A stretch of DNA of 64,000 nucleotides from JACKFB01 sp041389525 (GTDB taxonomy: Bacteria; Myxococcota_A; UBA9042; PHBI01; JACKFB01): NCBI GenBank assembly GCA_041389525.1, contig JAWKRR010000038.1, positions 1 to 64,000 of the forward strand, read 5' to 3'. Both the position numbers and the translations under genes were made by a program. The notes under the pieces were generated by a model, which did not search any database, was not told the origin of the DNA, and was given only the letters and a program-made list of their open reading frames with translations. How positions within the stretch are numbered: the first letter of the stretch is position 1; each line of letters starts with the position of its first letter. Shown piece by piece: positions 55,170 to 63,442 of this stretch.

Positions 55170-56087
55170 GTGCTCCAACTCCGCGCCCTGAATCGGCAGG
55201 CCCTGCGGCGCCTCGAGCGCGAGAGCCCGTTTCCGCCCGCCTGGACCACGATGCCCCAGCTCGAGGCCCTCGGCGACGCCTGGCTCGCGCGCCTCCGCGA
55301 GGCCCGGCGCGTCGAGGCCAGCTCAGCCCCACGCCTCGCGCGCACCCTCGAGCGTTTCGACCGCCACCTCCTCAGCGACACCGTCGAATTGCTAGACCGC
55401 GACGAGGTCTCCGACACCCGCAAGCTCCGCATGGTGCGCGCCCTGGCTCGCCAAAACCACGCGCTGCTCTCCCATCACCGCTTCCTGGCGACCATCGAGC
55501 CCCACGTGCGCGCCATCGCCCGCCGCTTCGGCCGCCCGGCGCGCCTGCTCGAGCTGGCCAGCGGCGCCGGCGAGTTCAGCCTCGCCTGCGCCGCCCACGC
55601 CCGAGATCGCCGCCTCCCCCTCGAGGTCAGCGGCAGCGACATCGTCGAGGCCTACGTCGCGTCAGCGAACGCCGCGGCGAAGCAGCGGAACATCCCGGCG
55701 AGCTTTCGCAGGCTCAACGCCTTCGACCTGTCCGAGCTCGGCCCCGAGACCTACGACATCGTCTTCATCAGCCAGAGCATGCACCACTTCAGCGGCGGGC
55801 AGCTCGCCATGATGATGGCCCAGGCCCAGCGCGTCGCGACCACCGCCTTCGTGGGCGTCGACGGCCGCCGCAGCCTGCTCCTGCTCGGCGTCGTGCCCTT
55901 GCTCGCCGCGCTCCAAGGCACCCTCGACCTCGTCCACGACGCGACGCTCTCCGCGCGCAAGTTCTACTCCGAGGCCGAGCTGGAGCTCATCGCCCGCATC
56001 GCGCTGCCCGGCGCGACCGTGCGAGCCCGCAGCGCGCACCCAGGCTTCTCGGTGCTCAACGCTAGCTTTCGAACGCCGCGTCCATGA
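55170..56087 (+). CDS. Class I SAM-dependent methyltransferase
   Basis: A GTG at 55170 (MLQLRALNRQALRRLERE) gives 305 residues. The Rossmann methyltransferase signature is LLELASGAGEFSLACAAHAR, with the acidic SGSDIVEAYVASANAAAKQ strand and YDIVFISQSMHHFSGGQLAMMM as post-motif. A hydrophobic run (LLLLGVVPLLAALQGTLDLV) near residue 235 could dock to the membrane. The substrate is unknown. It converges with the aminotransferase gene, the two overlapping by 26 bp at their 3' ends. Confidence 0.8.
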   Translation: MLQLRALNRQALRRLERESPFPPAWTTMPQLEALGDAWLARLREARRVEASSAPRLARTLERFDRHLLSDTVELLDRDEVSDTRKLRMVRALARQNHALLSHHRFLATIEPHVRAIARRFGRPARLLELASGAGEFSLACAAHARDRRLPLEVSGSDIVEAYVASANAAAKQRNIPASFRRLNAFDLSELGPETYDIVFISQSMHHFSGGQLAMMMAQAQRVATTAFVGVDGRRSLLLLGVVPLLAALQGTLDLVHDATLSARKFYSEAELELIARIALPGATVRARSAHPGFSVLNASFRTPRP

Positions 56088-57396
56088 CGTCCAGCGCGCG
56101 GCCGATCCGCGCGTAGCCCTCGCGCAGGTCCGCCTCGCTGATGCAGAGCGGCGGCACCACCATCACGGTGGACCAGCGGACGTAGGCGAACACACCCTCG
56201 GCGAGCAGCCGCTCGTAGAGGTCGTGCATCAGCGGGTGCTTGACGTTGAAGCCCCCGAAGGGCGCGCCGGTCGCGTCGCGCTGGAGGTCCAGCATCCCGA
56301 AGAGCCCCGTCGCGCGCCCGCCCCGCACGCTCGGGTGCGCGGCGGTCAGGGCGGCCATCTCTTCCAGCATCACCCGCTCGAGATCGGCCGCGCGTGCAAC
56401 CAAGCCGTCGTCGCGCAAGACCTCGATGTTGGCGACCGCCGCCGCCAGCGAGACCGGGTGGGCGTGGTAGGTGAGCCCGGTCTGAAAGACGCGCTCGTCG
56501 AAGACCCTCGCCAGCCCGCGCCGCAGCGCCATCGCCCCCAGCGGCGCGTACGAGCTGGTCAGCCCCTTCGCCATGGTCACGATGTCCGGCAGGATCCCCT
56601 CGCGCTCGAACGCGAACCAGCGCCCCGTGCGCCCGAAACCGCACATGACCTCGTCGCAGACCAGCAGGATCCCGTAGCGCTCGGTCAGCGCGCGCACGCC
56701 CCGCAGCCAGCCCTCCGGCGCCTCCAGCACGCCGTTGGTCCCCGTGACCGTCTCGATGAAGAAGGCCGCGATCTGGTCGGGGCCCTCCATTTGTATGGTC
56801 TCGTCGAGGTATTCGAGGTGCCTCGCCGTGCGCTCGGCGGCCGTGGCGCCGAAGCCGAAGTGGTAGGGCTCGGGGTCGAGGACGTGGATGAATCCCGGCG
56901 GGCCGGGTTCGGTCGCCCAGCGCCGTGGGTCGCCGGTGAGCTGCATCGCGCCGGTCGTCGCCCCGTGATAACTGCGGTAGCGACTGAGTATTTTATGCCG
57001 CCCCGTCGCCCAACGCGCCGCCTTGATCGCGCTCTCGTTGGCGTCCGAGCCGCCCAGCGTGAAGAAGAGCACGTCCAGATCGCCAGGCAGCACCGAGGCG
57101 ATCAGCTGCCCCGCCCGCGCCCGAATCTCGGTCGCCGCCCCCGGATAGGCGTAGGGAAGGATCTCGAGCTGTGCCTTCATCGCGTCGATGATGCGCCGCT
57201 CGCCGTGACCCACCGTCAGGCTCATGGTCTGGCTGTTGAAGTCCAGCAGCCGCTTGCCGTCGGCGGTCCAGAACCACGCGCCCTCGCCGCCCGTGACGGC
57301 CAGCGGCTCCACGGCGTCCTGGCGGCTCCACGAGTAGAGCGAGTGCTCGCGGCACAACCGGATCATCTCGTCGGCGGTCACGGGCGGAGTCCCCAC
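56062..57396 (-). CDS. Class III (PLP-dependent) aminotransferase
   Basis: The GTG at 57396 gives 444 residues. Hallmarks of class III enzymes: FFTLGGSDANESAIKAARW, the pyridine-stacking YRSYHGATTGAM, D248 in LLVCDEVMCGFGRTG, and the PLP Lys277 in VTMAKGLTSSYAPLGAMAL. It is closest in style to omega-aminotransferases such as taurine-, beta-alanine- or adenosylmethionine-8-amino-7-oxononanoate-type enzymes with pyruvate as acceptor. The true substrate cannot be read. It lies 37 bp downstream of apaG on the same strand. Confidence 0.88.
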   Translation of the reverse strand: MGTPPVTADEMIRLCREHSLYSWSRQDAVEPLAVTGGEGAWFWTADGKRLLDFNSQTMSLTVGHGERRIIDAMKAQLEILPYAYPGAATEIRARAGQLIASVLPGDLDVLFFTLGGSDANESAIKAARWATGRHKILSRYRSYHGATTGAMQLTGDPRRWATEPGPPGFIHVLDPEPYHFGFGATAAERTARHLEYLDETIQMEGPDQIAAFFIETVTGTNGVLEAPEGWLRGVRALTERYGILLVCDEVMCGFGRTGRWFAFEREGILPDIVTMAKGLTSSYAPLGAMALRRGLARVFDERVFQTGLTYHAHPVSLAAAVANIEVLRDDGLVARAADLERVMLEEMAALTAAHPSVRGGRATGLFGMLDLQRDATGAPFGGFNVKHPLMHDLYERLLAEGVFAYVRWSTVMVVPPLCISEADLREGYARIGRALDVMDAAFES

Positions 57397-57433
57397 CTAG
57401 ACCCTACGGATCGACCGGCTCCGAGGCGCACCA

Positions 57434-57817
57434 TCAGTTCAAGACGTTCGGCAGCGCCAAGGTGAACGGCGCGATCTCCGCGTCGAAGCTCTCGCCGGAC
57501 GCCGACACCATCTGGTAGCTGCCGTGCATCGTGCCCACCTGGGTGCGCAGCGGGCAGGCGCTGGTGTACTCGTGCGCTTGGCCCGGCTCGAGCACGGGCT
57601 GCTCGCCGATGACGCCGGGGCCGCGCACCTCCTCGACCTTGCTGTCGCCGTCGGTGATGACCCAGTGGCGGCTGAGCAGCTGCACCGTCTCCTCGCCGAC
57701 GTTCGAGATCCGCACCCGGTAGGCGAAGAAGTAATAGTCCTGCTCGGGCGCGCTGCGCTCGGGCACGTAGGCGCTCTCGACTTCGATGCGCACGCCGTGG
57801 GTCGTCGATTGGGTCAT
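57434..57817 (-). CDS. apaG: ApaG-domain protein
   Basis: The ATG at 57817 overlaps the sfsA stop (ATGA); 127 residues. Typical ApaG features: YFFAYRVRISNVGEETVQLLSRHWVITDG is followed by VRGPGVIGEQPVLEPGQAHEYTSACPL, then a short loop with GTMHGSYQMV. It forms a fibronectin-III-like fold of unclear function. In E. coli, apaG sits with ksgA and apaH, which are not here. Confidence 0.93.
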   Translation of the reverse strand: MTQSTTHGVRIEVESAYVPERSAPEQDYYFFAYRVRISNVGEETVQLLSRHWVITDGDSKVEEVRGPGVIGEQPVLEPGQAHEYTSACPLRTQVGTMHGSYQMVSASGESFDAEIAPFTLALPNVLN

Positions 57818-58587
57818 GGCTGGGAATTACTCCGAGGCGCGGCGGGGATCAAGGCTTCGGCGTCGACCGGCAGCGCGCGGTCCAGGGCGATGTCGGTGGG
57901 GCGCACGTGGCAGCGCAGCGCGATGGCCTCGACGCCGCGGGAGAGCGCGTCGCGCAGGCCGTCGGCGTAGGCGGGGTCGATGTGGCGGGCGGGCGCGAAT
58001 CGCTCGGTGTCGCCTCGCTGAACGAGGTAGACCATGACGGCGCGGCCGCCCGATTCGACGACCTTGGCCAGCTCGCCGAGGTGGGTCAGGCCTCGGGCGG
58101 TGACGGCGTCGGGGAAGAGCGCCACGCCGTCGGCGGCCAGGGTGACGTTCTTCACCTCGACGTAGCAGGGGCGGGGGTCGGCGGGGTTGTCGCTGAGCAG
58201 CAGGTCGATGCGCGAGCGCTCACCGTAGCGGACCTCGCGTCGCAGCGTGGCGTAGCCGGCGAGCTCGGGGACCGCGCCCGCGCTGACGGCCGCGGCGACG
58301 AAGGCGTTCGGAAGCTGGGTGTCGACGCCGACCAGGACGTCGCCGTCGCTGGCGATGCGCCAGGTCCACTGGAGCTTGCGCTTGGGGTCGTCGTGGGGCG
58401 TCAACCACACGCGGCTGCCGGGCTCGAGGAGGCCCAGCATCGTGCCCGTGTTCATGCAGTGGGCGGTGACCTCGCGCCCGTCGTCCAGGCGCACGTCCGC
58501 GAAGAAGCGCTTGTAGCGGCGGAGCAGGTGGCCTGGGACCAGCGGCGGCGAGAAGGGGAGCGAGACCTCGGGACGGCCAGCGCTCAC
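57814..58587 (-). CDS. sfsA: SfsA DNA/RNA nuclease-like protein
   Basis: The GTG at 58587 overlaps the DUF2330 stop (GTGA), and the stop overlaps apaG. The 257-residue protein matches SfsA throughout: RRYKRFFADVRLDDGREVTAHCMNTGTMLGLLEPGSRV, NAFVAAAVSAG, RIDLLLSD and the PD-(D/E)xK-like CYVEVKNVTLAADGVALFPDAVTARGLTHLGEL. Family members are nuclease-fold proteins, first named as sugar fermentation stimulation protein. Confidence 0.92.
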   Translation of the reverse strand: MSAGRPEVSLPFSPPLVPGHLLRRYKRFFADVRLDDGREVTAHCMNTGTMLGLLEPGSRVWLTPHDDPKRKLQWTWRIASDGDVLVGVDTQLPNAFVAAAVSAGAVPELAGYATLRREVRYGERSRIDLLLSDNPADPRPCYVEVKNVTLAADGVALFPDAVTARGLTHLGELAKVVESGGRAVMVYLVQRGDTERFAPARHIDPAYADGLRDALSRGVEAIALRCHVRPTDIALDRALPVDAEALIPAAPRSNSQP

Positions 58588-59720
58588 GCCCGCGGGGTGG
58601 CGGGGCGGCGTCGGCGGATGAACCCGAGAGCGAAGAGCAGGCCGATGCCGAGGCCCAGGGCGACGCCGGGCGCGGGGACGACGGCCTCGGGGAGCACCTC
58701 GGGGCCGTCCTTTGCGAAGGTGACGACCGGGTCGGCCAAGGAGCCGGGGGGCACGCGGGCGTGCAGGCGGGTGAGGAACGCGATCTCGTCGTCGATGAGC
58801 GCGCTCACCGAGTCGGGCACGGTGAGGTCGGCAGTCCGCAGGTCGCGCGCCATCTCGGTGACGAAGACGCGGCCGCCGGCGCGCTCTGTCGCGCGGTCCA
58901 AGACGACGTCGTAGCTGCCGGCGTCGCCTGCGGCGAGCTGGTCGTGGACGCCCGTGCCCAGCTCGGAGATGTCGATGGAGCCGTAGTTCAAGATGCGAAA
59001 TCGCTTGTCGGCGACTACGAAGATGACGGTCTCGGCGGCGCGGCCGGTCGCCGTGCTCGCGGCGCTCAGGGCGAGGGCGAGGCGGATGTCCGGCGGCTCG
59101 AAGAAGTTCACGGCGACGGGCGCGGGCTCGGTCGTGGCGCCGGTCCGGGGGAAGGTGACGCCCACGAAGCGTGCGCCGCCGTCGAGCTCGGCCTTGAGCT
59201 CGGCGATGTCGGTCTCGGTGAACGCGAAGCCCTCATCGGTCAGCCAGGACTGGGCCGCGCCGATGGTGGCGGGCGAGATGACGGTCGCGGTGACGTCGGG
59301 CGAGGGGGTGCCGGCGATGGCGTCGACCGACGGCGTGAAGACCTCGTCGCGTCGGGCGCTGTCGCTCTCGCAGCCGTCGCCGGACTGGTGGCGCTCGGTG
59401 ACCACGGAGGGCGACGAGAGCGCGAAGAGGTCGGCGAACACGGCCGGATCGGCGGTGTCCAGCTCGGGCAGGCCGTGCACCGGCAGGAGGTAGCCCAGCC
59501 GCCCGGCCGGGTCGCCGCCGGCAGCCGAGACCACAGGCTGCACGGTCAACGTCGCCTTACCGTCGCGCCAAACCGTCAGGATCCGGTGGGCGTCCACGGT
59601 GATCTTGACGTCTGCGGAGTCCGCGAAGAAACGCGCGGTCGCCGCGGCAGGTCTCGGCGCGGCCAGCGAGCCCACGGCAACGAGGAAAAAAGTCAGACGG
59701 GATATGGCGAATCGGGTCAT
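58584..59720 (-). CDS. DUF2330 protein with C-terminal membrane anchor
   Basis: The ATG at 59720 follows GAGGAAGCGCC and gives a signal peptide (MTRFAISRLTFFLVAVGSL, cleavage near AAA/TARFF); 378 residues. The DUF2330 pattern is visible in ADVKITVDAHRILTVWRDGKATLTVQPV, LGYLLPVHGLPEL and AELKAELDGGARFVGVTFP. The C-terminus ends with VPAPGVALGLGIGLLFALGF and RRRRP, a sorting-like helix that resembles PEP-CTERM or MYXO-CTERM tails. Function unknown. It is translationally coupled to sfsA. Confidence 0.83.
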   Translation of the reverse strand: MTRFAISRLTFFLVAVGSLAAPRPAAATARFFADSADVKITVDAHRILTVWRDGKATLTVQPVVSAAGGDPAGRLGYLLPVHGLPELDTADPAVFADLFALSSPSVVTERHQSGDGCESDSARRDEVFTPSVDAIAGTPSPDVTATVISPATIGAAQSWLTDEGFAFTETDIAELKAELDGGARFVGVTFPRTGATTEPAPVAVNFFEPPDIRLALALSAASTATGRAAETVIFVVADKRFRILNYGSIDISELGTGVHDQLAAGDAGSYDVVLDRATERAGGRVFVTEMARDLRTADLTVPDSVSALIDDEIAFLTRLHARVPPGSLADPVVTFAKDGPEVLPEAVVPAPGVALGLGIGLLFALGFIRRRRPATPRA

Positions 59721-59786
59721 GGCGCTTCCTCGAAGGCTCGGGCGGGCCCGAGCGGGCGGGGGGTCGTCCAGGGGGCGTCGGGCTGG

Positions 59787-61247
59787 CTACTTGCCCGGCG
59801 GGCGCGGGGGCGCGCTGGGCCGCGGGGGCGCGACGGGGCGGGTCGACGGGCGATCGTCGGAGGGCCGCGGCGGGGCGCTGGCGTCGGGGGCGGCCTCGGC
59901 GGCGACGTCGACCTTCGCGGGCGCGGGGGCCGCGGCGACGCTCTGCGGAGCGGGCGCGGGGGCGGGCTGCGCGGCGACGACGGGCGCGGGCTGCGGGGCC
60001 GGCGCGGGGGCGGTGGCGGGCTTGGGCGTGGCCGCGACGGGCGCGGGCTCCGGCTTGGGCGCGGGGGCGGCCGCGACGGGCGCGGGCTCCGGCTTGGGCG
60101 CGGGGGCGGCCGCGAACTTCGGCGCCGCGACGGCCGCGGGCGCTGCGGTGGTCTCCGGCTCCTCATCGCGCACCGCGCGACGGCGCCGCACGGTCGAGGT
60201 CGGCCCGCTCTCGGCGGCCTCGGCCTCCGCCTCTGCGGCGGCCTCCGCCTCGGCAACCCGGGTCGCCTCCGCAGCCTCCGCCTCGATCTTCGCGACCGCC
60301 TCGTCCGCCTCCGCCTGGGCCTCGGCCTTCGCCTTCGCCTTGGCCGCCGCCTTCGCCTCGGCCTCCGCCGCCACGCGGGCCGCCTCGATGGCCGGGTCCG
60401 GCTCCGGCGTCCCGGGCAGCACGATGGGCGCCGACGTCCGGTCGACCTTGATCTCTTCGCGCTTGGGCTCCAGCGCCCGGCGCTTCACCGACTTCTCGAC
60501 CGCCGGCATCGGCGGCGCTGTCCCGTGCACCAGCTTGTAGTTCTCGTCCTGGAGCACATCGAGCTGCAGCTGCGTCACGATCCACGCGCGGCGGTTGTCC
60601 TCGTTCTTCTTCGCCAAGATGCGCACGTCGTAGGTCGCCTCGACCAGCGCCTTCTTCATCCGCTCGGCCCGCGTGTGCGAGCGGTCCAGGTCCTCGCGCG
60701 CCTTGTCCAGCTCGCGCTCCGCCTGCGCCAGCGCTCGCGAAAGCCGCGCCGAATCCTCGCCACCGCCAGCCGGCGCCTGCGCCTGCACGACCGGCGCCTC
60801 GACCACGGCCGCTCGCTGCGGCGCCTCTTCCCGCACCTCGGCCCGCGCCGCGCTCGCCGACCTCGCCAGCTCCTTCGCCTGCTGCAGCTCGGCCCGCAGC
60901 TCCTCACGCGCGATGCGCAGCTTGTTCATCTCCGACGACAGCTCGCGCACCCGCTCCGTGCTCTTCGCCAGCTCCGCCTTCGCCGCCTGCAGCTCGCTCT
61001 GCGCGGCCTGTGCCTTCTTGCTCTGACCCTTCGCGCGGGACTCCTTCTTCGAGACCTCCTGCGCCTTGGCCTGATAGCGGTTGGCCTGCGTGTCCAGCTG
61101 CCCCTGCAGCTTCTTCACCTCGCGCTGCAGCGAGCCGTTCTCCTCCCGCAGCGCCGACGACTGCGTCGACTGCTCCATGGTCCGGAAGAAGAGGTAGACC
61201 GCGGCGACCAGGGCGAGCACGGCGACGATGCCGATACCGATTTCCAT
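59787..61247 (-). CDS. Membrane-anchored coiled-coil protein with Ala/Pro-rich tail
   Basis: The ATG at 61247 is chosen because it opens with a membrane helix MEIGIGIVAVLALVAAVYLF; the extension to 61337 is shadow-like. 486 residues. Residues ~28-155 form a long coiled coil with Lys/Glu/Gln heptads (KKLQGQLDTQANRYQAKAQE). A short folded part with RRAWIVTQLQLDVLQDENYK follows, then an Ala/Glu helix and a low-complexity APKPEPAPVAA tail that could cross the periplasm. No catalytic motif is seen. It lies 158 bp downstream of the HEAT-repeat gene, in the same orientation. Confidence 0.68.
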   Translation of the reverse strand: MEIGIGIVAVLALVAAVYLFFRTMEQSTQSSALREENGSLQREVKKLQGQLDTQANRYQAKAQEVSKKESRAKGQSKKAQAAQSELQAAKAELAKSTERVRELSSEMNKLRIAREELRAELQQAKELARSASAARAEVREEAPQRAAVVEAPVVQAQAPAGGGEDSARLSRALAQAERELDKAREDLDRSHTRAERMKKALVEATYDVRILAKKNEDNRRAWIVTQLQLDVLQDENYKLVHGTAPPMPAVEKSVKRRALEPKREEIKVDRTSAPIVLPGTPEPDPAIEAARVAAEAEAKAAAKAKAKAEAQAEADEAVAKIEAEAAEATRVAEAEAAAEAEAEAAESGPTSTVRRRRAVRDEEPETTAAPAAVAAPKFAAAPAPKPEPAPVAAAPAPKPEPAPVAATPKPATAPAPAPQPAPVVAAQPAPAPAPQSVAAAPAPAKVDVAAEAAPDASAPPRPSDDRPSTRPVAPPRPSAPPRPPGK

Positions 61248-61405
61248 GCGAAGAATCCTGACGAATCGGGAAGGGTGGGGCGAGATGACCGAGCGCCGCG
61301 AGTCCCGAGGCTTGGGCGGCGTAGGTTGGCCGGACACGGGCCGGACGATTCAGAGGGCGCGCACGCTATCACGACTTAGGTCGCTGATCTCGGCTAGATC
61401 GCGCC

Positions 61406-62629
61406 TCATTCGTCCTTGTTGTAGACCCACGCCTCCCAGCGCTCGACGTCGAGGCCGAGATTCTTCCCCGAGATCTCCTGGAGCGCCCACGCGGCCATCT
61501 CCTTGACCTCTTTCTCGTCGCGCTTGAGCGCCTCCACCAGCGCCTCGCTCGAAGACTCGTCGGCGATGCGTCCCAGCGCGTCGGCCGCCCACGTCGCGAT
61601 CTCCGCGTCCGGGTCCGCCAGCATCGGCTTCAGCGCCGTGGCCGCCGACGCCGAGCGCAGCGCCCCGATGGCCAAGAACGCCGCCTGCAGCGTCTCGCGC
61701 GTCATCTTGCGCTCGGTGACCGCCCGCAAGAGCGCCGGCAACGCGTCGATGTGGCCGATGCGCCCCAGGGCCTCGATGCTCTCCTTGGCGATCGCCTGGT
61801 CGCGCATCAACAGCGAGAGCAGCGGCACCGCCACCGGGTCGCCAAGCTGCCCCAGCGACCGAATCGCCGCCGCCTTCACCTGCTTCTCGGGGTCGCTGGT
61901 CGCCATCAAGAGCATCGCCACGCCGTCCGGGTCGGCCATCCGCGCGAGGGCCTCGCACGCCGCGACACGCACGGGCCAGCGGTTGGTCGGGTCGGCCAGG
62001 ATGGTCCCGATGGGCAAGGTCGCCCGCCGGTCCCGCATCGCGCCCAGCGCCCGCGCCGCCGCCGACCGCACCTTGGGGTGAAAATGCGACAGCGCGCTGA
62101 TGAGCGGCATCACCGCGCCGGGCGACGCCGTCTGGCCCAGCGCCACCGTCGCCATCAGCTTCTCGTTGATGCTCTCGGCACCCAGCGCGCGGGCCAGGGC
62201 CTCCACCGCGCCCTCAGGGTTCAGCCGCCCGATGGCGCCGATGGCCGCGACGCGGACGTTCTCCTCGGGGTCGGTCAACATCGCCAGCAGCGCCGGCCCT
62301 GCGTCGCGGGAGCCGATGTGGCCGAGCGCAGACGCCGCCGCCGCGCGCACCGGCACGCTCTCGCTCTTGAGCAGGGGCAGAAGCTGCGGCACCGCGGTCG
62401 GGCCCAGCTCGATGACGTCGGCCAGCGCCGGGCAGCGCTGCGGGTGCAGGATTTGGCAGGACGTGGCCTCTTTGACCATCTCCAGCGCGGCGCGAGCGCC
62501 CACCCGCTTGGCCTTCGTGGGCGCCTTCGCCTCCGGGGCCGCTGCCACAGCCGCGGGTGCGGCGGTCAGCGTGACCGCGGCGGCCAGACAGAACGCGGTC
62601 AGCCCGCGAGCGACAACACTACCAACCAT
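61406..62629 (-). CDS. Exported HEAT-repeat protein
   Basis: The ATG at 62629 follows GGAGGG and yields a signal peptide (MVGSVVARGLTAFCLAAAV); 407 residues. About nine HEAT units (two helices each) follow, for example PVRAAAASALGHIGSRDAGP, NVRVAAIGAIGRLNPEGAVE, KVRSAAARALGAMRDRRATL and QVKAAAIRSLGQLGDPVAVP. They fold as a solenoid for protein binding. Two cysteines (SCQILHPQRC) precede the first unit. It probably is a scaffold in the periplasm; partner unknown, perhaps the coiled-coil protein downstream. Confidence 0.8.
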   Translation of the reverse strand: MVGSVVARGLTAFCLAAAVTLTAAPAAVAAAPEAKAPTKAKRVGARAALEMVKEATSCQILHPQRCPALADVIELGPTAVPQLLPLLKSESVPVRAAAASALGHIGSRDAGPALLAMLTDPEENVRVAAIGAIGRLNPEGAVEALARALGAESINEKLMATVALGQTASPGAVMPLISALSHFHPKVRSAAARALGAMRDRRATLPIGTILADPTNRWPVRVAACEALARMADPDGVAMLLMATSDPEKQVKAAAIRSLGQLGDPVAVPLLSLLMRDQAIAKESIEALGRIGHIDALPALLRAVTERKMTRETLQAAFLAIGALRSASAATALKPMLADPDAEIATWAADALGRIADESSSEALVEALKRDEKEVKEMAAWALQEISGKNLGLDVERWEAWVYNKDE

Positions 62630-62745
62630 AAGAGCCCTCCGAGGTGGCGGTGATTGTCCGGGAGGCGCTGGCACCCGGTCAAGACGCGGGCGTCCAGCAC
62701 GTCACCGCGCTACACTCCCAGCCTCTGATTCGACGGCGAGGACTC

Positions 62746-63426
62746 ATGCGGGCAGCGTCAATTTACGGTCTATGTGTGGGCCTCACGCTCTGGGCGGCGT
62801 GCGGCGGCGGCGGGCCGGTCACCGTGGCCCCGGCGGACGCTCCGGCCGAGCTCTCCGAGGCGGGCGCGGGCCACGACGCCGCGCGCCCTGTGGACCTGGC
62901 CACGCCCCGCGACGGCCGCGCGCCGCAGGACTGGAACCCGGGCGCCGGCGGCGTCGGAGGCGGCATTTTCGTAGTCGACGCCTCGGGAAAAGACGTCGGG
63001 TACCTGGTGCGTCGCGGCAGCGACGAGAGCACGGCGGGCCGCTCGATCTACGACACCGTCACGGTCTTTCACCCGGCGAGCGGGCTCTTCTTCGACATCA
63101 CGATGACCGAGGCCATCCCGCTGCTTCCGGCCACCGGCTTCTTCAGCGGCGCGGGCTGCGCGACCCCGGTCGGCATCTCGGCGGGCGGCTGCGCCACCTG
63201 CCGGGCGGGCCACGGCCTGGGCTTTCTGCACGAGGGCGTGTGGTGGCGCGTGGTCTCCGGGGCCGCCCGCGAGCAGATCGCCAACGCCGCGACCCGCCCG
63301 GCGACGGCCGACGGCTCCTGCGTGCCCCACAGCTCGAGCAACTCCCCGGCCTTCCCGGTCGAGACCGTCACGGGCACCACCCCGCCGACCAGCTTCGCCG
63401 CCCCGCTGCGCTTCCAGTGGCGCTGA
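62746..63426 (+). CDS. Lipoprotein, function unknown
   Basis: The ATG at 62746 gives MRAASIYGLCVGLTLWAACG with lipobox WAAC; 226 residues. An Ala/Asp-rich linker precedes a Gly-rich start and a compact domain with VGYLVRRGSDESTAGRSIYD, TVTVFHPASGLFFDITMTEA and a Cys pair GCATCRAGHG. It does not match a family I know. It is divergent from the HEAT gene (116 bp apart) and converges with the SUMF1 gene. Confidence 0.7.
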   Translation: MRAASIYGLCVGLTLWAACGGGGPVTVAPADAPAELSEAGAGHDAARPVDLATPRDGRAPQDWNPGAGGVGGGIFVVDASGKDVGYLVRRGSDESTAGRSIYDTVTVFHPASGLFFDITMTEAIPLLPATGFFSGAGCATPVGISAGGCATCRAGHGLGFLHEGVWWRVVSGAAREQIANAATRPATADGSCVPHSSSNSPAFPVETVTGTTPPTSFAAPLRFQWR

Positions 63427-63442
63427 GCCGCCTCCCCGCCCG

